A stretch of DNA of 39,897 bases from Eubacteriales bacterium. Lineage in GTDB: Bacteria > Bacillota > Clostridia > Oscillospirales > Oscillospiraceae. Positions within the stretch are counted from its first letter, which is position 1. Every line of letters starts with the position of its first letter. The DNA lies in the NCBI GenBank assembly GCA_030531595.1, contig JAUNND010000014.1:1-39897 (forward strand), given 5' to 3'. A program made the translations under genes and the position numbers. Positions 1-8,377 of this stretch are shown one piece after another. Below the pieces are notes generated by a model. The model was not told where the DNA came from. It saw only the letters and a program-made list of their open reading frames with translations, and made no database searches.

Positions 1-205
1 GGAATGAGGAAATAGGAATGAGGAATTAAGGAGCCGCTTCGCGGCATATTAAATTTTCATCAATATTCTATGCTTATACAAAAACCTTCTGATTACGGAA
101 ACTTTCTGTTTTTTGAGAAAAACAAGACAATTGAGGAAAATATGATTCGTCGGCATCAGCCGACACCACAATTCCTAATTCATAATTCCTCATTCCTAAT
201 TCACT
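1..205. repeat. Inverted-repeat intergenic element, left edge possibly outside the window
   Basis: A perfect 16-bp inverted repeat, TAGGAATGAGGAATTA at 13-28 and its complement at 183-198, flanks an AT-rich core. Inside are two short hairpins: GCCGCTTCGCGGC near 33-45, and GTCGGC-ATCA-GCCGAC near 150-166. The repeat units iterate at each end (GGAATGAGG occurs twice on the left, CCTAATTC twice on the right). No convincing gene is present. It looks like a non-autonomous repeat element; its true left end may precede base 1. Confidence 0.6.
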
Positions 206-263
206 TTATTTGTTCACAAATTTATGCTACAATCGACAAATACATACAAAAGGTGAGACACGG

Positions 264-980
264 ATGAAAGCTGTAATTGACATTGTTTTATTGATAATAA
301 TCGCCCTGTGCACATGGAACGGCTACAAGCGCGGACTTGTGGGCGGCTTTGCGGGCATACTCGCAATTATTGTGGCACTTCTGGGAGGCAGTTTGCTGTC
401 CTCGGCGTATTCGCAGGAGGTCGTCCCCGCGCTTGAGCCGTTTGTGGACGGATATGTCGACTCACAGAAGAACAGACAGCTTATCCTTGATAATATGGGC
501 TACGGTGACAGCGACCTGTCCCTTGCCGATATTCTTGAACAGGACAGCTCGCTGAAATATGACTATGCCTATGAAGCCATGCTCAGTGTGGGCGTTTACT
601 CCGGTCAGGCGGTAAAGCTTGCGGATAAGGCCGTTACGCGCTCCAATGAGCTTGAGCTGACCATGCCCGAGGCGGTGATAAGTATAATATGCGAAACCGC
701 CACATATGTTATCGGTCTTGCGCTGGCATTTCTGCTGATCCTCATTTTCCTTGTGGCAGTCGCCAATTTCGGCAATCTCTCTCTGCGCCTGCCGGGAATG
801 GAAAATCTTGACGAGCTGGGCGGATGCGTCATCGGCTTCGTGAAGGGCTTCCTCTACTGCATTTTATTCTGCTGGCTTTTGAGCTTCCTCGGAATAATAA
901 TCGGCAAAACGACCATGGCACATACCACTTTGGGCAGATTTTTCCTCGCGTTCAGTTGGCTCACGGACGCATTAATGTAA
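264..980 (+). CDS. CvpA family membrane protein
   Basis: A 238-residue protein with a short cytoplasmic start and hydrophobic helices near residues 5-45, then a soluble middle, then two or three helices near 135-225. This is the usual CvpA/colicin V production layout. The opening DIVLLIIIALCTWNGYKRGL is typical of the family, whose Firmicutes members are poorly understood envelope proteins. I chose ATG 264 because AGGTGAG lies just upstream; an in-frame ATG 54 bp earlier would run through intergenic sequence and has no ribosome binding site. clpE follows in the same direction, separated by a GC-rich repeat arm, so the two may be co-transcribed. The family assignment is good; the function is unknown. 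Confidence 0.8.
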   Translation: MKAVIDIVLLIIIALCTWNGYKRGLVGGFAGILAIIVALLGGSLLSSAYSQEVVPALEPFVDGYVDSQKNRQLILDNMGYGDSDLSLADILEQDSSLKYDYAYEAMLSVGVYSGQAVKLADKAVTRSNELELTMPEAVISIICETATYVIGLALAFLLILIFLVAVANFGNLSLRLPGMENLDELGGCVIGFVKGFLYCILFCWLLSFLGIIIGKTTMAHTTLGRFFLAFSWLTDALM

Positions 981-986
981 ATAAAC

Positions 987-1012
987 CGTAGGGCGGGGGC
1001 TTGCTCCCGCCG
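987..1012 (+). repeat. GTAGGGCGG palindrome, single arm
   Basis: CGTAGGGCGGGGGCTTGCTC followed by CCGCCG forms one self-complementary arm (GGCGGG...CCCGCC) of the repeat family that also occurs at 6431, 8338, 10927, 17895 and 26999. Here it sits between the cvpA-like gene and clpE, where it could form a hairpin in the mRNA. Confidence 0.75.
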
Positions 1013-1028
1013 AAAATAGGAGAATAAT

Positions 1029-3365
1029 ATGCAGCCTACACTATGTACCCGCTGTAAGAAAAACGTAGCGGTGGTATTCATTACAAAAATAGAAAACGGT
1101 CAGACCTTAAACGAGGGACTGTGCCTCAAATGTGCCCGCGAGCTTCATATAAAGCCGGTCGACGATGTGATAAGCAAGATGGGCATATCGGACGATGAGC
1201 TGGACAATCTCAGCGGCGACATGATGAACGCCATGAACGGCGTGGAGGAGCTTCTTTCGAGCGGCGGAGACGACGAAGACAGCGAGAACGACGACGGCAA
1301 GACCGCGACCTTCCCCTTTCTCAACCGTCTTTTCGGCGGCGGAGCTATGCCGCCTCCACCGGCTCAGCCGCAGACGCCGCCGGGCGATAAACCCAGAACA
1401 GAGCAGAAGGAGCCGCCCAGAGGAAAACGCAAATTCCTTGATAACTACTGCATCGATCTGACCAAACGTGCCGCAGAGGGCAAGCTCGACAACATGATCG
1501 GCCGTGAAGAGGAATTGGAACGTGTTATCCAGATCCTCAACCGCCGCCAGAAGAACAATCCCTGTCTGATCGGTGAACCCGGCGTGGGCAAGACCGCCAT
1601 CGCCGAAGGACTTGCCCAGCGCATCGTCAAGGGACAGGTGCCATATAAGCTGCAGGATAAGCAGGTGTTTCTGCTTGACCTCACCGCTCTGGTAGCCGGA
1701 ACCCAGTTTCGCGGGCAGTTTGAGAGCCGCATGAAGGGACTGATCGAGGAGATACGCCAGCAGGGGAATATCATTCTCGTCATTGACGAGGTGCACAACA
1801 TAGTCGGCGCGGGTGACGCGGAGGGCAGCATGAACGCCGCCAATATCTTAAAGCCCGCTCTGTCACGCGGAGAAATTCAGGTCATCGGCGCGACGACCTT
1901 TACCGAGTACCGCAAGCACATAGAGAAGGACTCCGCGCTGGAGCGCCGCTTCCAGCCTGTCACCGTAAACGAGCCTTCGATAGACGACAGCATAAAGATA
2001 ATCCGCGGCATTGCGCATTACTACGAGGAAGCCCACGGTGTGCATATTTCAGACGAGATGTGCCGCCAGGCGGTACTGATGAGCGAGAGATACATCACCG
2101 ACCGCTTCCTGCCCGATAAGGCGATAGACCTTATTGACGAAGCCTGTTCCGATGTCAATCTCAAGGATAAGAACATCAACGAGCGCATGAGACTGACGCG
2201 GGAGCTTGATAATATCCGATTTGAGCAGAAGGGGCTTTCAGATGCACAGGACTCCGGCAAAATTCCGCCCGAGAAAATGGATGAACATTATGCCAGAGTC
2301 GCGGAGCTTCGCAGTAAGGAGCTGAAAACCGAACAGGCGCTGAAGAAGCTTGAAAAATTCGGCGCTCCCGAGCTGACTGCGGACAATCTTGCGAGAATCA
2401 TAGAGCTTTGGACAAAAATTCCCGCATCCTCCATCCGTGAGGACGAGTTTGAGCGCCTTGCAAAGCTGGACGAGAGACTCAAGTCCCATGTTGTGGGACA
2501 GGATAAGGTCATTGACGCACTTTGCGCCGCGATAAAGCGCAGCCGCGTAGGACTGCAGGTAAAGCGCAAGCCGGTCAGTTTCATCTTTGTGGGCGGCACG
2601 GGCGTTGGCAAGACAGAGCTTGTAAAACGCCTTGCCTCAGACCTGTTTGACTCGCCGGAGTCACTTATACGACTTGATATGTCCGAGTTTATGGAGAAAT
2701 TTGCCGTTTCCCGCATCATAGGTTCGCCTCCCGGCTATGTGGGCTATGACGAGGCGGGACAGCTCACCGAGAAGATACGCCGCAAGCCGTACTCTGTGGT
2801 ACTGTTTGACGAGATAGAAAAAGCCCATCCCGATGTGATGAATATCCTCCTGCAGATCCTCGACGACGGACGCATTACGGACGCACAGGGGCGCACGGTG
2901 AACTTTGAAAACACCGTCATCATCATGACCACCAACGCCGGCAGCAACACGAAATCCGGCAGCGTGGGCTTCGGCGGCACTGTCAACGATCAGAGCCGTG
3001 AGCGTGCGATGAAGGCTCTCAATGAGTTCCTGCGTCCCGAGTTTATCAACCGTGTGGATGAGGTGCTGTGCTTCAATCAGCTCACGGAGGAGAATTTCCG
3101 CGCCATCGCCGCCATCATGCTCGGCGAGGTGCGCGATATCCTCTCAGAGCGCAACCAGCTCCTTGCATGGGATGAAAGCCTTATCGATCATCTTGTCAAA
3201 GAGGGCTACTCCACAACATACGGTGCACGAAATCTCAGACGCATTATCCAGAAGCAGATCGAGGACGTTATCGCGGAAAGAATTGTTGAAATGCGCGGCA
3301 GAAACATCCGCACGATAAGCCTTTCCGCATCCGATGGCAAGGTAAACGTCGAGATAGGGGAATGA
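1029..3365 (+). CDS. clpE: ClpE-type AAA+ unfoldase of the Clp protease
   Basis: A 778-residue HSP100/Clp ATPase. The N-terminus carries a four-cysteine zinc finger (CTRC near residue 6 and CLKC near 34) instead of the double Clp-N repeat of ClpC. This is the hallmark of ClpE. A linker rich in acidic residues and proline follows (about 60-135). The first AAA domain has Walker A GEPGVGKT and Walker [13 protein letters not shown]-like coiled middle lies near 385-445. The second AAA domain has [10 protein letters not shown] and a [10 protein letters not shown] box, ending in the D2-small domain. The known role is to unfold proteins for ClpP under heat or disulfide stress. Start ATG has AGGAG upstream. 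No CtsR operator was recognised. The macro-domain gene starts one base after the stop, so it is an operon partner. Confidence 0.93.
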   Translation: MQPTLCTRCKKNVAVVFITKIENGQTLNEGLCLKCARELHIKPVDDVISKMGISDDELDNLSGDMMNAMNGVEELLSSGGDDEDSENDDGKTATFPFLNRLFGGGAMPPPPAQPQTPPGDKPRTEQKEPPRGKRKFLDNYCIDLTKRAAEGKLDNMIGREEELERVIQILNRRQKNNPCLIGEPGVGKTAIAEGLAQRIVKGQVPYKLQDKQVFLLDLTALVAGTQFRGQFESRMKGLIEEIRQQGNIILVIDEVHNIVGAGDAEGSMNAANILKPALSRGEIQVIGATTFTEYRKHIEKDSALERRFQPVTVNEPSIDDSIKIIRGIAHYYEEAHGVHISDEMCRQAVLMSERYITDRFLPDKAIDLIDEACSDVNLKDKNINERMRLTRELDNIRFEQKGLSDAQDSGKIPPEKMDEHYARVAELRSKELKTEQALKKLEKFGAPELTADNLARIIELWTKIPASSIREDEFERLAKLDERLKSHVVGQDKVIDALCAAIKRSRVGLQVKRKPVSFIFVGGTGVGKTELVKRLASDLFDSPESLIRLDMSEFMEKFAVSRIIGSPPGYVGYDEAGQLTEKIRRKPYSVVLFDEIEKAHPDVMNILLQILDDGRITDAQGRTVNFENTVIIMTTNAGSNTKSGSVGFGGTVNDQSRERAMKALNEFLRPEFINRVDEVLCFNQLTEENFRAIAAIMLGEVRDILSERNQLLAWDESLIDHLVKEGYSTTYGARNLRRIIQKQIEDVIAERIVEMRGRNIRTISLSASDGKVNVEIGE

Positions 3366-3366
3366 T

Positions 3367-3882
3367 ATGGGTAAAATCGAAATAATCCGCGGAGACATCA
3401 CAAATTCGGCAGTAGACGCGATCGTCAACGCCGCTAACTGCTCTCTTTTGGGCGGCGGCGGAGTGGACGGCGCGATCCACCGCGCCGCAGGCCGTGAGCT
3501 TTTGGAGGAATGCCGCACACTCCACGGCTGTGAGACCGGCAAGGCCAAGATCACGAAGGGCTATAAGCTCCCCGCAAAGTATGTGATCCACACCCCAGGC
3601 CCCATATGGCACGGCGGCAGAGGCGGCGAGGAAGAGCTTTTAGCCTCCTGTTACCGTTCCTGCCTCACGCTTGCTTCCGAAAACGGCTGTAAAACCGTGG
3701 ATTTTCCGTCCATAAGCACAGGCGTCTATCATTTCCCGCTTGACAGAGCCACACGCATCGCCGTTTCAACGATAAAGGCATACCTTGACGGGCATGAGGA
3801 GATCGAGCGGGTACGTATGGTCTGCTTTGATGAGCGCACGAGAGAGCAGTATGCGCTGGTTCTCTCGGAGTACGGTGATTGA
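3367..3882 (+). CDS. Macro domain ADP-ribose hydrolase/deacetylase (YmdB-like)
   Basis: A 171-residue single macro domain. It begins [20 protein letters not shown] and continues with [19 protein letters not shown], the adenosine- and ribose-binding loops of the MacroD/YmdB class. It later has the phosphate loop [12 protein letters not shown]. Proteins of this class remove ADP-ribose from proteins or deacetylate O-acetyl-ADP-ribose, the product of sirtuins. The length is normal for a stand-alone enzyme. The gene starts one base after the clpE stop and is followed 8 bp downstream by DUF523, so the three are probably one transcript. A link between protein quality control and ADP-ribose repair is suggested by context only. 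Confidence 0.9.
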   Translation: MGKIEIIRGDITNSAVDAIVNAANCSLLGGGGVDGAIHRAAGRELLEECRTLHGCETGKAKITKGYKLPAKYVIHTPGPIWHGGRGGEEELLASCYRSCLTLASENGCKTVDFPSISTGVYHFPLDRATRIAVSTIKAYLDGHEEIERVRMVCFDERTREQYALVLSEYGD

Positions 3883-3890
3883 GAAGGTTT

Positions 3891-4328
3891 ATGGAAAAGA
3901 TACTGATGAGCGCCTGCCTTTACGGTATGGAGTGTAAATACTGCGGCGGAAGCAACGCCCTTCAGACTGACGTCCTGACCGCGCTGAAAGATAAATATGA
4001 GATCATAACCGTCTGCCCCGAGGTCGACGGCGGACTGAGTACCCCCAGACCGCCCGCCGAGAGGATAGGGGATAAGGTAATCAACATCGAAGGGCGGGAC
4101 GTGACCGCAGAATACTTGCGCGGCGCCGGCATCGCCCTTGAAAAAGCAAAAGAGAATGACTGTAAAACAGCCATCCTCAAGGAGCTGAGTCCCTCCTGCG
4201 GAAGCGGGAAGATATATGACGGAACGTTTTCGCATACAGTTGTTGACGGAAACGGAGTGGCCGCAGGGCTGCTGAAGAAAAACGGAATAGAGGTTCTCGG
4301 CGAAAGCCGGATAAAAGAGCTGCTGTAA
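3891..4328 (+). CDS. DUF523 family protein
   Basis: A 145-residue protein starting MEKILMSACLYGMECKYCGG, the conserved opening of DUF523 (usually xKILVSACLLGxxCRYDG). Further conserved stretches are CPEVDGGLSTPRPPAE and LKELSPSCGSGKIYDG. Several cysteines (residues about 9, 15, 18, 43 and 104) could bind metal, but no activity is established. I prefer ATG 3891 over the in-frame TTG at 3879, because family members begin at this methionine and AGAAGG lies directly upstream, although the spacing is short (3 nt). It is the last gene of the clpE transcript and is followed by a clear terminator. Confidence 0.85.
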   Translation: MEKILMSACLYGMECKYCGGSNALQTDVLTALKDKYEIITVCPEVDGGLSTPRPPAERIGDKVINIEGRDVTAEYLRGAGIALEKAKENDCKTAILKELSPSCGSGKIYDGTFSHTVVDGNGVAAGLLKKNGIEVLGESRIKELL

Positions 4329-4373
4329 AAAAGGGTCGTAGCATTATGGCAATAATGCTGCGCCCCCTTTTTT
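4329..4373 (+). terminator. Rho-independent terminator after the clpE operon
   Basis: AGCATTAT-GGCA-ATAATGCT with outer G/C pairs (GGG/CCC) is followed by TTTTTT. The A-run on the left arm means it could also stop fbp transcription arriving from the other strand. Confidence 0.85.
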
Positions 4374-4385
4374 GAGCGGTTTGTA

Positions 4386-6365
4386 TTATTTTTTCTTTCC
4401 CTGTTTGACGGCGCCGGAGCGGTATGCCTCCAGCAGCATTTTCAGATCATCTATCTGTGCGGCGATATCCTTGCCGTCATCGGTGTCGGCGATCTTTACG
4501 CGGCGCTCAAAGGTCTTGAAAGGAATGAAACGGGAGTGCATATCGTGGTTATTGCACACCGCGTCCGTGATCGTCATGAACGGCTCATGCTCCGAAAGAT
4601 ACATCTGATGGGAGTTTGAAACGAGCGTATAGCCCGCAATGCCCGTGACGGACTGGTAGGCCTTGGACATACCGCCGTCTATGATGACGAGCTTTCCGTC
4701 CACCTTGATGGGACTTTCGCCCTTCTTTATTTTTACGGGGATATGACCGTTGACAATGACGGAGGTCTTTGCATCCATACCGAACTCTTCAAGTATTCTG
4801 TCTACATTTTCCGCAGAATAGGCAAGTGTGAAATACGGATCGGAGATCTCCTTGTGCGTGGCCTTGTCTTCAATAAAATATCTCTCAAAGGTCGCCATTT
4901 TGTTCTTGCCGAACAGCGGGGATTTCGGACCGCACCACAGATACCACATGAAATCACAGCCGGTGGTTTTTTCCTCGGAGCCGACATCGCCGTACTGCCC
5001 GTGGCGGGCGAGCTTTTCGCAGTGCTCTAAAAGCTTTTTGCCGGAATACTCCTTGCCGTTATGCTCAAACACGGAGAAGCTTCCGTCCTCCTCCATAGGT
5101 ACACAGCCGTGGAACATAAGACACCCGTTGCAGCATCTGAACATGGAGCCCTTCTTGAACATGAAATCGATATGTCTCTGGAGCTTTTCGTTGTTGACAA
5201 ACGCGCTTTGCAGACCGTCGATGATGTACTGCTCCTCCGATGTGAGAACGTAGGGACATTCGGGGTCTACCGTGGGGAAAAAGCTGTCCGTCAGAGGATA
5301 TTCCGTGCCGTTTACCGTGACGGTCCTTCTTTCCGCGTCCATCTTGTCCAGCAGCAGACGGTCATTCATTTTGTATTCGGGATGGGCTGAGATATACTGT
5401 CCCTCTAATTTGAACTGAATGATGCTTATAGCCTTGTGCATCTTGGCGATAACGCTGTCACTGCGGTCGTAAGCGTCATCGGCGGAGCACTTGGGCATGA
5501 AGGCGGTACAGGGGTCATCCTTATATACGTCCATTGCGAACATGGACAGCGGGCGCATATTGATACCGTAGCCGCTTTCCAGAAAATCAAAGTTATTGTA
5601 GCGCAGGCAGATACGCACGGCGTTGGCTATGCAGGCCGAGTTGCCCGCCGCGGCACCCATCCAGAGCATATCGTGGTTGCCCCACTGGATATCGACATAT
5701 CTCTGTTTTTCCAGCTCGTCCATGACAAGATGCGGATATTCGCCTCTGTCGTAGATGTCGCCGACGATGTGGAGCTTGTCGATAACGGTGTTCTGCACAA
5801 GGTGGCACATGGCTTTGATGAAGCTGTCGGCAGAGCCGGAGTCGATAATGGTATCTATTATCTGGCTGTAATATTCTTCCTTGTTGAAGTCCTTGCTGCC
5901 GGTGGTCATAAGCTCGTTTATGATATAGGCGTATTCCTCGGGCAGAGCCTTGCGGACCTTTGAGCGGGTGTATTTTGAGGTGACGATATTGCAGACAGAA
6001 ATGAGACGTTTTAGAGTGATGGAGTACCACTCGCGGTCAACCGCTCCGTTTGATTTGAGGTCGCGCAGTTTAAGCTCGGGATAGTAAATGAGCGTGGCGA
6101 GTGTCTTTCTCTCGGAGGCGGAAACATAGTCCCCCAGAGCCTGATCGATCTTGCGCCGCACCGAGCCGGAGGCATTTCTGAGAATGTGGCGGAAGCCGTC
6201 ATACTCGCCGTGAATATCGCTGATATAGTGCTCCGTTCCCTTGGGCAGGTTGAGTATCGCAGTGAGATTGATTATCTCTGTGCTGACCGACTGAACCGTA
6301 GGGTAGCTTCTGGACAGCGTTTTCAGATACTTCAAGGTGTTGGCATCAAATTCTATTTCGGTCAT
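4386..6365 (-). CDS. fbp: Fructose-1,6-bisphosphatase class III
   Basis: A 659-residue protein, the normal size for the manganese-dependent class III enzyme of Firmicutes. It is unrelated to FBPase I and II and belongs to the metallophosphoesterase fold. Metal-binding motifs are visible in order: DIHGEYDGF near residue 48, GDIYDRG near 200 and GNHDMLWMGAAAGN near 230, with a histidine in VNGHIPVKIKKGE near 545. It hydrolyses fructose 1,6-bisphosphate to fructose 6-phosphate in gluconeogenesis. It stands alone, with a repeat-filled intergenic space upstream. Start ATG is preceded by AGAAAGGA. Confidence 0.95.
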   Translation of the reverse strand: MTEIEFDANTLKYLKTLSRSYPTVQSVSTEIINLTAILNLPKGTEHYISDIHGEYDGFRHILRNASGSVRRKIDQALGDYVSASERKTLATLIYYPELKLRDLKSNGAVDREWYSITLKRLISVCNIVTSKYTRSKVRKALPEEYAYIINELMTTGSKDFNKEEYYSQIIDTIIDSGSADSFIKAMCHLVQNTVIDKLHIVGDIYDRGEYPHLVMDELEKQRYVDIQWGNHDMLWMGAAAGNSACIANAVRICLRYNNFDFLESGYGINMRPLSMFAMDVYKDDPCTAFMPKCSADDAYDRSDSVIAKMHKAISIIQFKLEGQYISAHPEYKMNDRLLLDKMDAERRTVTVNGTEYPLTDSFFPTVDPECPYVLTSEEQYIIDGLQSAFVNNEKLQRHIDFMFKKGSMFRCCNGCLMFHGCVPMEEDGSFSVFEHNGKEYSGKKLLEHCEKLARHGQYGDVGSEEKTTGCDFMWYLWCGPKSPLFGKNKMATFERYFIEDKATHKEISDPYFTLAYSAENVDRILEEFGMDAKTSVIVNGHIPVKIKKGESPIKVDGKLVIIDGGMSKAYQSVTGIAGYTLVSNSHQMYLSEHEPFMTITDAVCNNHDMHSRFIPFKTFERRVKIADTDDGKDIAAQIDDLKMLLEAYRSGAVKQGKKK

Positions 6366-6430
6366 TACGGTTTCCTTTCTTATAAAAAAGAGTCATTGAT
6401 GACGGTTGACAATGGCGTAAGGTTTTCGTT

Positions 6431-6509
6431 CGTAGGGCGGGGCCTTGAGTCCCGCCGAAAAGCTGGTAATACAACCGAGTAACGGCGGGACTCAAGGCCC
6501 CGCCCTACG
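6431..6509. repeat. GTAGGGCGG element, two perfect inverted arms
   Basis: Two 27-bp arms (6431-6457 and 6483-6509) are perfect inverted repeats of each other, CGTAGGGCGGGGCCTTGAGT then CCCGCCG, around a 25-bp spacer. Each arm is itself a hairpin. The loop bases (CCTTGAG) differ from the copy at 17895 but match perfectly between the two arms here. It lies between the UroD-family gene and fbp, both on the minus strand. Confidence 0.85.
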
Positions 6510-6519
6510 GAACAGGTTT

Positions 6520-7551
6520 TTATGTCAAATTATAGGACTTAACCGTGTCGACAAAGGCACGGATATTCTTTTCGGGGGTGGCGGGAGGCAGAGCGCAGCC
6601 GGCGCCGATCACAAGGTTTCTGCCCTTAAAGGTGTCAAGCACGCGCTGAGTTTCATTCCGGATATCGTCCTCAGAGCCGAGGCAGAAAACGCCCGACGGG
6701 TCGATGATGCCGAAAACAGTACTTTTTCCGCTGAAAACTTCGGCGGCGCGGGTGATGTTTGTTTTATAGTCAAGCTCCACACCCGCAAAGCCTAATTGCG
6801 CAATATCCTCACATATCAGATCAAGGTTGCCGCAGATATGGATAAGAGAGGGGATGCCTTCATTTTTCAGTGTATCACTTAGCTTTTTGTGAAACGGAAA
6901 GGCAAATTTCCGATACATTTCGGGGCTAATGAGGTCGGGACCGCAGGAGCTGTCGCCAAAGCTCGTCATATCAGCACCGGCCTGATAGGTAAGTCTGTGA
7001 AGCTCTGTGTGAAAATCGGTGGCTTTGTCGATAAGCTCTGAAATATCGTCCTGTACATCCTCGTCTAAAAGGTCCATCATGAAATCCGCCATACCGTAGG
7101 CAAGCATCACGAGAGAAAAGCCCATCTGGTCGCAGTTGCCGCGAATGAACAGCTCCCCTCCGACGCGCTCACGTGAAAGACGCACAGACTCTAAAATAGT
7201 TTCAACTCTTTTGCTCTCATAGAGCCTTTTTTTGTCAAGTGCGCGGCGGATATCCTCAATGCTCATGCCGTTGCCGCTGTGTATCCTCGCGGGGGCGTTG
7301 TCGGGATAGTCCACCTTAACGCCGATGGCGTCAGCCTCAACGCAGGTGTCAACGTCTATCAGAATACCGTCAAGACCGTATTTTTCCGCATAGCGGATGT
7401 GTGAGTCCGAAATAAGCCGGGCACTCTCGCGGTAGCTTTTATGGTCGATGCCCGCTTCCTCAACGGCGCTCATAAAGCAGTGGAGCATCATCGGCACTCT
7501 GTCCGCCGTGCCGCCGTCAAGGACGCGTTTTGTTCTTTCATATCCGTTCAT
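6520..7551 (-). CDS. Uroporphyrinogen decarboxylase (URO-D) family protein, MtaA-like
   Basis: A 343-residue URO-D fold protein of the type found in MtaA/CmuA corrinoid methyltransferases and in many uncharacterised clostridial enzymes. It starts MNGYERTKRVLDGGTADRVP. It retains the HxC pair in LIHICGN (about residue 240) and a later cysteine in GAGCALPPATPEKN (about 318), the usual zinc site that activates a methyl-accepting thiol. It lacks the N-terminal arginines of true HemE. It overlaps the upstream cutC by 4 bp (ATGA), so the two are translationally coupled and end the sugar ABC operon. The substrate is unknown; a role in demethylating a transported compound is possible but unproven. 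Confidence 0.8.
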   Translation of the reverse strand: MNGYERTKRVLDGGTADRVPMMLHCFMSAVEEAGIDHKSYRESARLISDSHIRYAEKYGLDGILIDVDTCVEADAIGVKVDYPDNAPARIHSGNGMSIEDIRRALDKKRLYESKRVETILESVRLSRERVGGELFIRGNCDQMGFSLVMLAYGMADFMMDLLDEDVQDDISELIDKATDFHTELHRLTYQAGADMTSFGDSSCGPDLISPEMYRKFAFPFHKKLSDTLKNEGIPSLIHICGNLDLICEDIAQLGFAGVELDYKTNITRAAEVFSGKSTVFGIIDPSGVFCLGSEDDIRNETQRVLDTFKGRNLVIGAGCALPPATPEKNIRAFVDTVKSYNLT

Positions 7552-8306
7552 GGCTTCTCTCCCAGTATTGACACAACATTTCCGATATATGCCCCGTCTG
7601 TGACATTAAATCTGTCCTCCGGCGGGTAGAGACAGCCGCCGTAAAAGATGGAGCGGTTGTTGGCGGTCGAGGTATCGAACATCAGCCTGTGCGCCGCCAT
7701 GTGTACCTGTGTGCAGCCGCTTTCCTCAACAAAGCGCCGGACATTGGCATTTGTCAGCCCCGCGCCGGGTAAAATTTCAATACGTCCCGCAGCATATTCT
7801 ATCATAGCTTTCACGACCGGCGCGGCGTAGGAGACATCATAGCACTGGCCGCTTGTGAGCACTCGCGTTATTTTCAGCTCAATGAGCATATCGAGGGCTT
7901 CCTTCCAGTCGGGCACAACGTCAACAGCGCGGTGAAATACCGTCTGCAAGCCCTTTTCCCGGGCAATTTCGGCAATTATGCGGCTTCTCTCCATATCGAC
8001 CGTGCCGTTTTCGCGGAGAAAGCCGAACACCAGACCGTCAGAGCCGTTAGCGACCATCGCCTTCGCGTCTTCGACGGCTACCTTGAACTCGGTATCGGTA
8101 TAGCAGAAGCCGCCCTCACGGGGACGGATCATCGTCATGATCGGAAGTTCTGTCTCTCTTTTTGCAACTTTCAGAGAACCGAGAGTGGGGGTCAGACCGC
8201 CGTGAAAGAGGTTGGAGTTCAGCTCCACTCTGTCGGCGCCGGCCTTATATGCCTCGATCACGTCCTCCGCGCTTCCGCAGCAGACCTCTAATTTTACTTT
8301 TTCCAT
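7548..8306 (-). CDS. cutC: CutC family protein
   Basis: A 252-residue TIM-barrel protein. It begins MEKVKLEVCCGSAEDVIEAY, then AGADRVELNSNLFHGGLTPT, and contains MIRPREGGFCYTDTE and LTSGQC, all hallmarks of CutC. The family was once called a copper homeostasis protein, but that role is doubtful and the reaction is unknown. I place the start at 8306. An open frame continues upstream to 8591, but the family begins at this methionine and the extension would overlap the permease gene. The 4-bp overlap with the URO-D gene implies coupling. CutC genes are often found near sugar genes in Firmicutes. Confidence 0.88.
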   Translation of the reverse strand: MEKVKLEVCCGSAEDVIEAYKAGADRVELNSNLFHGGLTPTLGSLKVAKRETELPIMTMIRPREGGFCYTDTEFKVAVEDAKAMVANGSDGLVFGFLRENGTVDMERSRIIAEIAREKGLQTVFHRAVDVVPDWKEALDMLIELKITRVLTSGQCYDVSYAAPVVKAMIEYAAGRIEILPGAGLTNANVRRFVEESGCTQVHMAAHRLMFDTSTANNRSIFYGGCLYPPEDRFNVTDGAYIGNVVSILGEKP

Positions 8307-8337
8307 ATTACAAACCTTTCGTTTTTTTGAAAAGCAG

Positions 8338-8363
8338 CGGCGGGAGACAAGCCCCCGCCCTAC
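8338..8363 (-). repeat. GTAGGGCGG palindrome, single arm, inverted
   Basis: CGGCGGGAGACAAGCCCCCG then CCCTAC is one arm of the repeat family, in the opposite orientation to the copy at 987. It lies in the 71-bp gap between the MalG-like permease and cutC. As an RNA hairpin it could separate expression of the transporter from cutC. Confidence 0.75.
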
Positions 8364-8377
8364 AAGATAGTATTTTA

